A DNA stretch of 64,000 nucleotides from Gambelia wislizenii (taxonomy: Eukaryota; Chordata; Lepidosauria; Squamata; Crotaphytidae), in contig JAUMIR010000014.1 of the NCBI GenBank assembly GCA_030847615.1, forward strand, positions 12,872,501 to 12,936,500. The letters are read 5' to 3'. This document shows positions 54,801-64,000 of the stretch, piece after piece (position 1 is the first letter of the stretch; each line of letters opens with the position of its first letter). The notes below the pieces were generated by a model. That model did not search any database, was not told the origin of the DNA, and worked only from the letters and a program-made list of their open reading frames with translations. The translations under genes and the position numbers were made by a program.

Positions 54801-55769
54801 CCTTGCTATTGTTGGGGCTCTAAAATATATACCCTATTCTGTGTCTTGGAGGAGTGAGTTTAGTAATAAAAAAGTTTGGTTGGCTCTCCTATGTAAGAGA
54901 CAAAGGAAACTAAAACTCAACTGATTGCTTTAATTGTGGAGAGCTACAACATTGATGGTTTTGTGACAACCTTGTAAGGCTGAACACGAGGGGGTATGAG
55001 GGGAGATTTCCATAGGTTATAGATTGAGGAATGGTCACTTAACTGTATGATTGAATTATTACTGGAAGTGCTCAAGGCTGGAAGAAAGGACATACCCCTT
55101 TAATAACTGGCTAGTTAGCATAAACCCACCACAGGGGCTTTCCACTCAATCCTAATGTGGGCTTTCACCCCATTATATTTCTAGACATGCCTCAGGTCAC
55201 CGTGACCTCCAGCTGACCTCCAGACCCCCCAAAGTGTCCAATATTTCCCAGTTATGGAATCTCACGCCGAGGGGTAGTAGGACATGCTAACATTGTCCCC
55301 CACACTCTCACAAGTGCCGTGAGCTGATCTTGCCTTTCTGGTCCACCGGCAAACATGCCTCTCCTCCCACATGGTTGTGCCAGATGGGAGGGGTTATCTG
55401 AATAAACCCCAGGAATTCATCTCCCAGTGGCCTTAATTTATGGGGTGTGCACCCCAGCACAGGAGTCCTGTTAGCCAGCTCTGGGGATCTACAGTGTTGC
55501 TCATGGGAGAATTTGGGAACAGTTAGTTGCTTAAAGCCCAGATGCTATCTCTTGCTGTGAGGGATGCTAGAAGCCATCAGCTGAGAGACAGCAATGCTTT
55601 CCTCTGCTGTAGACCCCCTGCTGGCATCATTTGTCATTGATAAACCTGATCTCATACCAGGATGTATGCCAATTTTCAGTACCAAATGAAGTCTTGGGGA
55701 GAAATGGAACTTCTGCAGGTTTCAGCTCAGAAGGCGGCGTGTGTGGAATTCTGAGCCCCACAGAAAATG
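54801..55769. other. No recognised element
   Basis: Unassigned. No open frame above 60 codons and no terminal repeats were found by eye. Confidence 0.4.
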
Positions 55770-56095
55770 CATAGCCTACAACTGTCCCCATTTGACAAGG
55801 ACATTCTCAATTAATCCTCTGCAGTCTCACATTTTCAGCTGCTTTTAAAAATGCCCCAGTTTCTCTCTTCTCCTCCCCCTTCTCCCCTTTGTCCTCAGCT
55901 TGCTCCAATTGCTGCAAACTGAGTTCAAAGGGCATAAGTAGATTGCACTCAATTAACTCAGGCAGGGTGAGAGATGAGGAAGGGGCAGAATCTTACCTTT
56001 CCCAGTCAGTTCAGGCAAAAGCAAATTGCTGCAACTTCTCCTAGCTTGCACATTCTACCTTGTATATGGGCTTGTCTATATGTTGAAAATACCCC
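55770..56095 (+). repeat. Dispersed repeat X, copy 4
   Basis: Blocks gacattctcaattaatcctc, cattttcagctgcttttaaa, cagcttgctccaattgctgc, aaactgagttcaaagggcat, aggcaaaagcaaattgctgc and gggcttgtctatatgttgaa match the other X copies. Confidence 0.7.
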
Positions 56096-56402
56096 TCATA
56101 GAATTCATAGAATCATAGAATTGCAGAGTTGGAAGAGACCCCAGGGGCCATCCAGTCCAACCCCCTGCCATGCAGGAAATCACGATCAAAGCATCCGCAA
56201 CAGATGACCATCCAGCTTCTGTTTAAAGACCTCCAAGGAAGGAGACCCACCACGCTCCGAGGGAGTATGTTCCACTGCCGAACAGCTCTTACGGTCAGAA
56301 AGTTCCTCCTAATGTTGAGGTGGAATCTCTGTTCCTGGAGCTTGCATCCATTGCTCCATGTTCCAGTCTCTGGAGCAGCAGAAAAGAAGCCTGCTCCATC
56401 CT

Positions 56403-56778
56403 AGGGATCTAGGAATCCTAGTAGACCACAAGTTGAACATGAGTCAACAGCGTGATGCGGCAGCTAAAAAGGCCAATGCAATTTTGGGCTGTATCAATAG
56501 AAGGATAGTGTCTAGATCAAGGGAAGTAATAGTGCCGTTCTATTCTGCCTTGGTCAGACCTCACCTAGAATACTGTGTCCAGTTCTGGGCACCACAATTC
56601 AAAAAAGATATTGACAAATTGGAGCATGTCCAGAAAAGGGCAACTAAAATGGTGAAAGGTCTGGAAACGATGCCTTATGAGGAGAGACTTAGGGAGCTGG
56701 GTATGTTTAGCCTGGAAAAAAGATGGTTAAGAGGTGATATGATAACCCTGTTTAAGTATTTGAAGGGGTGTCACATTG
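56403..56778 (+). pseudogene. CR1 RT C-terminal segment, inverted
   Basis: Open for 125 codons: [58 protein letters not shown]. It reads on the plus strand while the rest of the copy reads on the minus strand. It carries no RT catalytic motif. Confidence 0.85.
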
Positions 56779-57722
56779 ATCTGCCCTAGAATCTTCCCTG
56801 GTATTGATGTCAGACTAACTGGATGATAATTGTTGGGATCCTCTTTTTCCCCCTTTTTGAAGATGGGGACAATGTTTGCCCTCCTCCAGTCTGCTGGGAC
56901 TTCTCCTGTTCTCCAGGAGTTCTCAAAGATTATTGCCAATGGCTCTGAGATTATATTTGCCAGCTCTTTTAATACTCTTGGATGTAGTTCATCTGGTCCT
57001 GGAGATTTAAATTCATTTAGATTAAGAAGGTATTCCTGTACTACCACTTTGCTTATTCTGTGCTGGATTTCCCCTATTGTGTCGTCTGTTCCTTTATCCT
57101 CAGGTTGGTCACCCTTTTCCTTTTCTGAAAACACTGAGGCAAAGAAGGTGTTGAGTAATTCTGCCTTTTCTCTGTCCCCTGTTAGCATTTTGCCATCTTC
57201 TCCGCGTAGTGGCCCTACCATTTCCTTCTTCCTCCTTTTGTTGCGGACATACCCCCCAAAAAACCCTTTTTATTGTTCTTAACCTCTCTAGCGAGCCTGA
57301 GCTTATTCTGCGCTTTAGCTTTTCTGACTTTACTCCTACACATGTTTGCTATCTGTTTGAATTCTTCTTTGGTGATTTCCCCCCTTTTCCATTTCCTATA
57401 CATGTTCCGTTTAAAACTTAGCTCCGTTGAAAGTTCTTTAGTCATCCATCCTGGTTTCTTGAGACACCTCCCATTTTTCTTCCTCAATGGTACTGTTTGA
57501 AATTGTGCCTTCAGTAACTCCCTTTTGAGAAAGTTCCATCCATCTTGAGGTATCTTCTCTTTTAGTATTCCTGACCATGGGTTCACCCCCAGTGTTTCCC
57601 TGAGTTTATTGAAATCAGCTCTCCTAAAGTCGAGAATGCGTGTCTGACTATGCCTGGCTTCTCCTTTCCATTGTATAACAAACTCCAGGAGAACATGATC
57701 ATTCTCACCTAAGGATCCCACC
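56779..57722 (-). pseudogene. CR1 ORF2 endonuclease end, linker and RT fingers
   Basis: The minus-strand open pieces are 57215-57722 (DHVLLEFVIQWKGEARH, RCLKKPGWMTKELSTELSF) and 56779-57221 (GPLRGEDGKMLTGDREKAEL, EFKSPGPDELHPRVL, WRRANIVPIFKKGEK). The frame changes near 57220 in the KKGF-GGMS region. The RT palm is absent. Confidence 0.85.
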
Positions 57723-57769
57723 TTAGGTTCAAAGAGAATACCTTTTGTCTCAATCGGATCCCACATCAT

Positions 57770-58232
57770 TTTGCCATATTTGGAAGAGGGGGGCAAAACC
57801 TCAATTTAAAAGAACTCTGAAGGAAATGTACATTTATGCTTGGTGGGACAACTGATTTGCTTTGCTGCTCATTTCCAATAAGAGTGGAAAGCTGATTATA
57901 TATGCGTAGGGGGTGGAGCTTGCTCGCAAGGCAAGCACCTGGAACCACCATGTTGGATTTTCACCATAACAATCCAGTGCTGAGGCAATGAAACAGCATT
58001 TTCCCCTGTTTATTTAAGCAGATCACACTTCTGCACCTTGGATTTGCTTTTTTAAAAATAATACTGTTCAGCAGGAGTAACTGGTGAGAAAAGCATGAGC
58101 AATTCATTTGCACCCGTCATCTTCATTCACAGGCATGCCCATTTGAACATCAAATGTGTATGGTTTCCCATGCTTGCAATCTTGAGGGGAAAAAATGTGG
58201 AGAAAAATGAAAGCTGCAGTGAATTGGCATTG
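57770..58232 (-). repeat. Dispersed repeat Z, copy 3, split by a MITE
   Basis: Shared with 60590-61040: acctggaaccaccatgttgg, aaacagcattttcccctgtt, cacttctgcaccttggattt, aactggtgagaaaagcatga and cattcacaggcatgcccatt. It continues at 58694 with tagtgcacatcaatccacat, which in copy 2 directly follows the same sequence. Confidence 0.65.
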
Positions 58233-58693
58233 CAGTTGTCCCTTCATACTTGCTGGGTTTTGGTTCCAGGACCCCACCCCACCCCATGGATACCCAAATC
58301 CATGAATACTCAAGTCCCGTTATATACAATGGCATAGCAAAATAGTGTCCCTTATATAAGATGGCAAAATCAAGGTTTGCTTTTTAATTTTTTTTTTTAA
58401 ATATATATAGTTGTCCATCCATATCCACGGATTTGGTATCCACAGATTTAAGTATTCACAGCTTGAAACTATTCTAAAAAAAAATTCCTAAAAGCAAACC
58501 TTGATTTTGCCATCTTATATCAGGGGCACCATTTTGCTATGCCATTGCATATAATGGGACTTGAGCATTCATGGATTTTTGGTATCCACCGGGGGTGGTC
58601 CTGGAACCAAATATGAAGGGACAACTGTATTTTCAAGCTGTGAATACTTAAATCTGTGGATATCAAATCTGTGGATATGGAGGGACAACTGTA
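58233..58693. mobile_element. Nested foldback MITEs (Tigger/MER-like)
   Basis: The outer arms cagttgtcccttcatacttg (58233) and its inverse ending gaagggacaactgta (58614-58628) remain complementary for ~170 bp, including tggcaaaatcaaggtttgct / agcaaaccttgattttgcca. A second pair starts at 58408 (tagttgtccatccatatcca) and is mirrored at 58630-58693 (tatggagggacaactgta). Two elements with the same termini are interleaved. Pogo-type TA target sites flank the right end. Confidence 0.75.
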
Positions 58694-58810
58694 GTGCACA
58701 TCAATCCACATTTTATTGCCTCATATAGACATGCCCCAAAACTTTTGCCCTCTTGACCACACGCTGGAGATGTCTTGCAATTTTCATATGTGTGAAATGT
58801 TGGAGGATGT
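58694..58810 (-). repeat. Repeat Z remainder and X-like end
   Basis: 58694-58735 completes repeat Z (caatccacattttattgcct). 58745-58807 (cttgaccacacgctggagat, gtgtgaaatgttggagga) resembles the right end of repeat X at 62335-62400. X and Z may share ends. Confidence 0.45.
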
Positions 58811-59332
58811 GAGGATGAGTTAGGGATGCAACTGAATTTTGAAACAGTGAGCGCATGATGTGTGTGGGGAAGCATTCACCCCTACACCCCGCCCCATGCA
58901 TGAACTGCATTCCAAAAATGGCTTCATCCAATGCATCCCCCTATGGAAGGGGGGCACACAGTATGTGAGTTCAGTTGTGGAAGGGGGGTGAGGAGCGGGG
59001 GAAGCAGCAAAGTAACAAGAGGTTGAAGCAATGTGAGTCCACCCCCATCTGTTTCTACTTAGGCCCATCCTCAGAGGAAAAGTGATGTAACGCTCGCTAA
59101 CCCCAGCGTTATGTTGGCATGCAGAACCCACTGACAACTCCAACTGTAAGTTCCTTTGCTAATGAGCAGAAAATCTTTCCCCTCTACTCCCCTCCTCCTT
59201 CTCCTTGAGCTTCAGCCTCAAGATCCTCCTCCCAAATTCTTGACTCTTTTCACACACCTCAGACTTTGCAAGGAAGGCAATGAAATCAGAAGTAATGGCC
59301 ACAAAGTTGGGAATGTCAAATCACAGCTGAGG

Positions 59333-59333
<1 letters not shown>

Positions 59334-59391
<58 letters not shown>

Positions 59392-59399
59392 TGTGTGTG
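59334..59399. repeat. (CT)n(GT)n microsatellite
   Basis: About 20 CT repeats at 59334-59374 followed by 12 GT repeats at 59375-59399. Confidence 0.95.
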
Positions 59400-60589
59400 G
59401 TTAGTTTTCCCAATCTGTTTCACCGGGCAACGTTCCAGCCATCCACTGAAAACGATCTCCTAATAAGGGATCCACTAGGAACTGCTTTCCAGTTCTCATG
59501 GAGTTAAAATTTATTACAGGCTTTGTGGGCTGGGATTTTTTTTTTTTTTTTTTTGTTCCAAGTCAAGAATGTTTTACTACAGTGTTCTCTCCACACAATC
59601 ACCAGCCTCCAAGTGGACCATGTTAACAGCAGCATTACATAGGCTGTCAGAGAGCATGTGTTTCTTGTAAGAGGCTTTTTGGGCCACAAACTTTGCTGGC
59701 CAATGGTTTATCTCTCCCTCCCACTTCCTCACTGTACTCCTTCCCTCCCTCTCCCCTCTTGCAGTGCAGGCATCCCAGTGGCTGGATATGGGCTCTCTGC
59801 AAAAGCAGATGTAATTCAGGCTTTTGTTGCACAAGTGTGGACCTCAATTGGAGAAGGCTGGCCTGGACGTGACCAGTGGAATGAGGCAGCTTGAGTTGTT
59901 TAGGAATGTGAACTTTTCCCTCTGTGTTAGGAGGATGGGTTCCATGCCAAGCCTAGGCCCAATGCATCTCACTCTTTCCAAAATAGCTTTGAGTTGCAGG
60001 ATCCACAAGCGAGGCCTTCACAATCCTGGGTGATGTAATATGACCAAAGTTGCCCCAAGCAAAAAGGGGCTGTGCCCTGGAGCCTGGAAGGATATGTACC
60101 ACCATTTTGAGCACCTTCCGAGCTCCAGAGGGGCCACGGCACCTCATCACAGTTGCCATTTTGATGGACTGGGGGGGGGGGATGTTTTGTCAGTTGTAGT
60201 GAATCATTTAAAGATTGTAGCTGTTCCTTAAGGCTGTTTTAGGGTGCCATCCCCACAGAGAGTCTGCAATAGCTGAACCTGTCCTCGTGGAGTGATGTGG
60301 CATTTGGGGATAAAAATGGAGTAGATTTTTTGGCCAATATTTTTGGGTGGGGGCACTGAATGGTTGCGGGTGTTCCAAGAGCTTCATGTACATATTGTGT
60401 GCCTTCAAGTCTTTTCAGCTTATTGCCATAACATGTCCTTTGGGTTTTAGATCCCTCTCCAATCTGACTCCCTCCCCCAACAGTGGGGTTGTCTAAATGG
60501 CAAAAATACTCCTCATGGAATGCTAGAAGAATCTTGATGGGATTCCGTATCATATTGCACCATATACTCCATACACCATACACCATATA
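59400..60589. other. Mostly unassigned, with a poly(T) run
   Basis: Contains 19 T at 59536-59554, a SINE-tail scrap near 60397-60425 (tgtgtgccttcaagtctttt) and a G-run near 60170. The 180-codon minus frame 60239-60781 overlaps repeat Z and shows no domain. Confidence 0.4.
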
Positions 60590-61040
60590 CTCGGCAGGAA
60601 AAGCCTTCATAGCTTTTCCCTGAGTTTTCAAAAAACAGTGGGGGGAATGCACGTTCCTTCTCATTGGGACAAGCAACACAAATTGATTATTTTTCCCAAA
60701 GGAGCAGAAGCTGAAAGCTGATTGGCTGGACCAACATGGGGGGCAGAGCTTGATAACAAGGCAAGCACCAGGAACCACCATGGGTTTTTTGCCTTAGCAA
60801 GCAAACACTGATGCAATAAAACAGCCCCCCCCCTTTTCTGTTAAGGTGAAGTATCACACTTTCATACCTTAGATATGCTTTCTTAAAAAATACTGTCTGG
60901 CAGTGGCAACTGGTAAGAATAAAAATGTGAGTAATTCACTCGCACCCTCCATCTTGATTTTCAGGCATGCCTGTTTGCACAGCAAATGCAGATAGCTTCA
61001 CATGCCTGAGATTTGCCAAGCCCCCCACCCGCTGCTTAAG
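60590..61040 (-). repeat. Dispersed repeat Z, copy 4
   Basis: Blocks gcaagcaccaggaaccacca, aataaaacagcccccccc, aactggtaagaataaaaatg, gagtaattcactcgcaccct and ttttcaggcatgcctgtttg match copy 3. Confidence 0.65.
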
Positions 61041-61149
61041 ACATATTGCAGCTGCTGTGAGTTGCTTTTACTGTGGAGCAATCTGCTTCTTTTTGCTTCA
61101 TATAGGTAAACCTCTCATGATGTGTGTGTGTGTTTTGGTGGAGGGATTT

Positions 61150-61312
61150 GTTCGGGGGGGGGGGAGATTTGCCCTTGCCTTCCTCTGAGGCTGAGAAAGT
61201 GAGACTTGCCCAAAACCAATTAGTTGTTTCCATGGCTGAGTGAGGATTCAAACCCTGATCTCCCAGAGTCCTAGTCCAACACTCAAACCACTATACCACT
61301 CTGTCTCTCAAG
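61150..61312 (-). mobile_element. tRNA-derived SINE, partial
   Basis: Minus strand: gagtggtatagtggtttgag (A-box region), atcagggtttgaatcctcac (B box), catggaaacaactaattggt, gggcaagtctcactttctca. Same family as 39511-39730. Confidence 0.8.
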
Positions 61313-62044
61313 GGCCTCTTGTGACTCTCCATAGGGCATCATGTGACCTGTGAAAGATCACATGTTTCCTACTCTTGCCCTAAAGCAAACTTCAGCATCA
61401 ATTTGGAGAGTCATACTGAGGAGAAACATTTCAAGGGATAGAATTTCAAGTCAAATTTCTAGCGAAACGTCTTCAGAGGGTGGAGGAATAGGTTCTACAT
61501 CTTTGCAGCTTGGCAAAGTTACTTCTTTGTACAAGAAGTCTGACGTTCCCCCAGCCATGCTGGCCACACTGCCTGGCAGACCTTCTAAGTTGTAGTCCAA
61601 AAATTAACCTCCCCAAGGTATTCATATCTCTAGCTATTAGCTGATGGTATCTACAGCAAAATTTGAGGTGGATTTGGAAAGCCCTGTATCTTCACATTTT
61701 AAAAAGAAAACAGATTTGAGGCATAGCTGTGTTGAGCAGAAAACAATATCCAAAGAACATGTTGTAGCAAGATGAATGCCCTGTGGGGGGTGATGGTGGT
61801 GGTTCCAGAGCCCAGAAGACTCAGTTCTATTATTTGTTTTGGAGGAAGATCCGTTTCTGTCATGTAAGGCCCAGGTGGATATGAACGGATGGAGTGCCTT
61901 TTATGAACTTCGCCCAGATTTAAGTGTTTGTATATAAAGTTCTTATTGACAACTTTGGACCAGGAAACCTCAGCCGCAGCTACTCCTGGATAGGTTGACC
62001 AAGGTGGCCTAAAAGCTAGCAACTTCAAGAATAGATTATTGTCA

Positions 62045-62410
62045 TGAGCTCCCTACTCTCCAGCTATCCTGATTTAGCAGGGACAATCCTGATTAATCCT
62101 CTGTCATCCCACTTTTTCAGCCACTTTTAGTATGTTCCAGTTTTTCTCTCTCCCTCCTCTGTCATCTGCTCACTTCAATTGCTGCAAACTGGGTTCAAGG
62201 TGCAAACAATGTTCGTATTTAATTAATTCAACAGAGGGAGAAGAGAGAAGAGAGCAGAATCTTGTCATACTCAGTAGCTCAGGCAAAAACAAACTGCTGC
62301 AGCTTGTGTTTTCTTCCTCGTTAATGATTTTTGCTGACTTGACCACACTCTGATGCTGCTTGGCCACATGCGTCCCGGTTTTCATCTGTGAAATGTTGGC
62401 AGGTATAGTG
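62045..62410 (+). repeat. Dispersed repeat X, longest copy
   Basis: From ctctccagctatcctgattt through cactttttcagccactttta, ttgctgcaaactgggttcaa and aggcaaaaacaaactgctgc to a right end ggttttcatctgtgaaatgt. Weak inverted similarity between the ends (gcagggac / ccgggac) would suit a DNA transposon. No coding region. Confidence 0.6.
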
Positions 62411-63072
62411 CTTTGTATGGGACTGCCTTTGAAGTAGGTTTGGACATACAATGTGGTGGATGGGCTATTGTCAGAAGCTTCTTTATTATGAGCTTGAAAC
62501 ACCTAGACTGGAAGAACTACATTGACTATCTGTCATGCCCCATAAGCCTGATGAGGTGATAGAGTCAGAGGAGGAGGAGGAGGACATGGCAGGGAACGGC
62601 CCTAGGGACCCTGGCACAGGTTTATCTACACCTATGCCAGCAGGGAACCCTGCCAACCTAGAGGTTCGAGCAGAGAAGAAGAGCCTAGTCCAAGTGGGTT
62701 GGCATCAGTCCCAGCAGAGAGTCCTGCCAATTCAGATAGGGATGAAAAAGAAGAGAGGGACTTACCTCCACCATCATATACCCAGCAGCAAGCTCAAAAG
62801 GATGCTCAAAGGGAATCTCTGAGACTTTATGAGAATAACTTCCTCATTACAAAACACTTGACAAAGCCTTAATTGCTTTATATATGCTGGGAGAGGTGAT
62901 GGAGGCTTTGTCAGAGATCAACTGATCTTCCTGGTGAAAGCTTCCTGCTGACTTCAGTGCCTGGATTCTGGTTATCTTGACTTCTGTTACCTTGACTCAT
63001 GCTTAGACCTTGGACTATACCTGACTGCTCTGCTGCCTGCTCCTGCTGACCCTCGGACTGCTTTGGATCACG

Positions 63073-63299
63073 CAGGGCTGATTTAAGGCACTGGTGGCTT
63101 CAACATCCTCAGGGGGCCCCATCATTGTGGGGGCCCCTGTAGTAATCCTCCTCCTGCAAAAACATTATTAGTAATAATCTGAATACCCTGTACTGTGAAT
63201 AGCTTAGGTTGAGTTAGGTTACATTGACCTGAGATGAACATATGGGGCCCCCAAAATAAAGCATTGCAGGGGACCCCCAAATTCCTTAAACCAGCCCTG
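63073..63299. mobile_element. hAT-type MITE with 8-bp duplications
   Basis: Ends cagggctgatttaagg and, reversed, cagggctggtttaagg: 15 of 16 identical. Flanks ggatcacg (63065-63072) and ggaccatg (63300-63307) agree at six of eight positions. The inner arms (gggggccccatcattgtggg / tatggggcccccaaa) also pair. Non-autonomous. Confidence 0.75.
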
Positions 63300-63561
63300 G
63301 GACCATGCTGACTGATTGCCATAAGCCTCTGACCTTTTGGACTGTGTTTGCATTCCTGTGAGCTAATTAACAGCTGCCTTCCCAGACTAGTGCTGTTTCT
63401 ACTTTGCTGCTACTTAATGCTTTCCGGACACTATCTGCATTCAGATAATGACATCCTATATCCCTTGGACCCGAATTAGGCTTTTGGAATTTGTATATAC
63501 AGTTCTATTGACAACTTTGGATGAGGAACTCTGAAATCATGCCTAGATAATCTTCCTATCA

Positions 63562-63769
63562 TAGACTATCATAGAATTGCAGAGTTGGAAGAGACCACGA
63601 GGGCCATCCAGTCCAACCCCCCTGCCACGCAGGAAATCACAATCAAAGCATCCCCGACAGATGGCCATCCAGCCTCTGTTTAAAGACCTCCAAGGAAGGA
63701 GACCCCACCACGCTCCGAGGGAGTGCGTTCCACTGCCGAACAGCTCTTACTGTCAAAAAGTTCCTCCTC
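63562..63769 (-). mobile_element. CR1 3' end
   Basis: Reverse CR1 tail (atagaattgcagagttggaa), 3' UTR and last ORF2 codons, ending at gtcaaaaagttcctcct. Very close in sequence to the tails at 16431 and 36764, so a recent copy. Confidence 0.9.
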
Positions 63770-64000
63770 CTACTCTATCAGGTCATTAGAACAGAAGAGA
63801 TACTAGATGAGCCTAATCGCAGGATTGGCCTTTGGAAGCCAATCAGAGAAGACTATTTACGTAGTGTCTCAGATGCCATTTTGTGGAATTCCCTAGCAAT
63901 TGGTAACACTTGGAAGTAGCAATGGAATATAGTGACCTTTAATTAGTTACTATTAACTAATGGTGGGGTCCTGGTAAAATGGGCCCTCCGGATCCATGGG
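63770..64000. other. No recognised element
   Basis: Unassigned to the end of the window. Confidence 0.4.

Larger units (their letters stand above)
56101..57722 (-). mobile_element. CR1, minus strand, with inverted internal segment
   Basis: Three parts: 56101-56402 minus (tail to the [10 protein letters not shown] codons), 56403-56778 plus ([16 protein letters not shown] to LFKYLKGCH), and 56779-57722 minus ([10 protein letters not shown] back through the linker to SLGENDHVLLEF). The middle part is reversed relative to its flanks, and the RT palm between the third and second parts is missing. Endonuclease upstream of 57722 is truncated. Confidence 0.88.

Noticed and set aside
60239..60781. 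180-codon minus-strand frame
   Set aside because: Overlaps repeat Z and shows no recognisable motif.

Overview
The window looks like non-coding, transposon-packed DNA from a squamate reptile (lizard or snake; I cannot name the genus). The basis is the mixture of elements seen together: CR1 LINEs ending in ATTCTATG repeats, L2-clade LINEs with their tRNA-derived partner SINEs, several L1 lineages, an RTE/BovB 3' end, a 5S-rRNA-derived SINE, and hAT-like and pogo/Tigger-like MITEs. I found no host protein-coding gene, no spliced-gene structure and no intact tRNA or rRNA gene. Every recognisable protein belongs to a retrotransposon, and all of them are broken.

Layout. 1-973: right part of a MITE filled by a ~170-bp GC-rich tandem array. 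975-7860: an old minus-strand L1-like 5' UTR/ORF1, split by a 5'-truncated L1 (1081-3013, with clear target-site duplications) and by a nearly full-length L2 (3366-7149) with a monomeric 5' UTR. 8011-8535: a second MITE of the first family. 8540-17110: an L1 carrying a CR1 tail and a second L1 with a ~2-kb 5' UTR, itself hit by a CR1. 18165-18830: first copy of an LTR-like repeat. 19200-21140: L2 tail, 5S-derived SINE and hAT-type MITE. 21360-27070: the main CR1, with an internal ~1.35-kb tandem duplication covering its esterase and endonuclease region. 27946-29375: a terminal-inverted-repeat element with four 136-bp hairpin-bearing repeats. 29490-43250: scattered CR1, BovB, L2, SINE and MITE pieces and one LINE of a different clade. 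43395-52910: further copies of the LTR-like repeat, an internally deleted CR1, opposed CR1 fragments and an L1 end. 53128-64000: SINEs, an internally inverted CR1, a large foldback MITE pair, and hAT MITEs.

How the parts relate. The autonomous elements (L1, CR1, L2, RTE) supply reverse transcriptase and endonuclease, and the SINEs share 3' ends with LINEs of the same genome. Nesting gives a relative order of insertion at several places. The least ordinary features are the MITEs with internal expanded GC-rich arrays, the duplicated CR1 ORF1/ORF2 segment, and the inverted or internally deleted CR1 copies. All family names come from reading the sequence and recalled family hallmarks; no database search was run.
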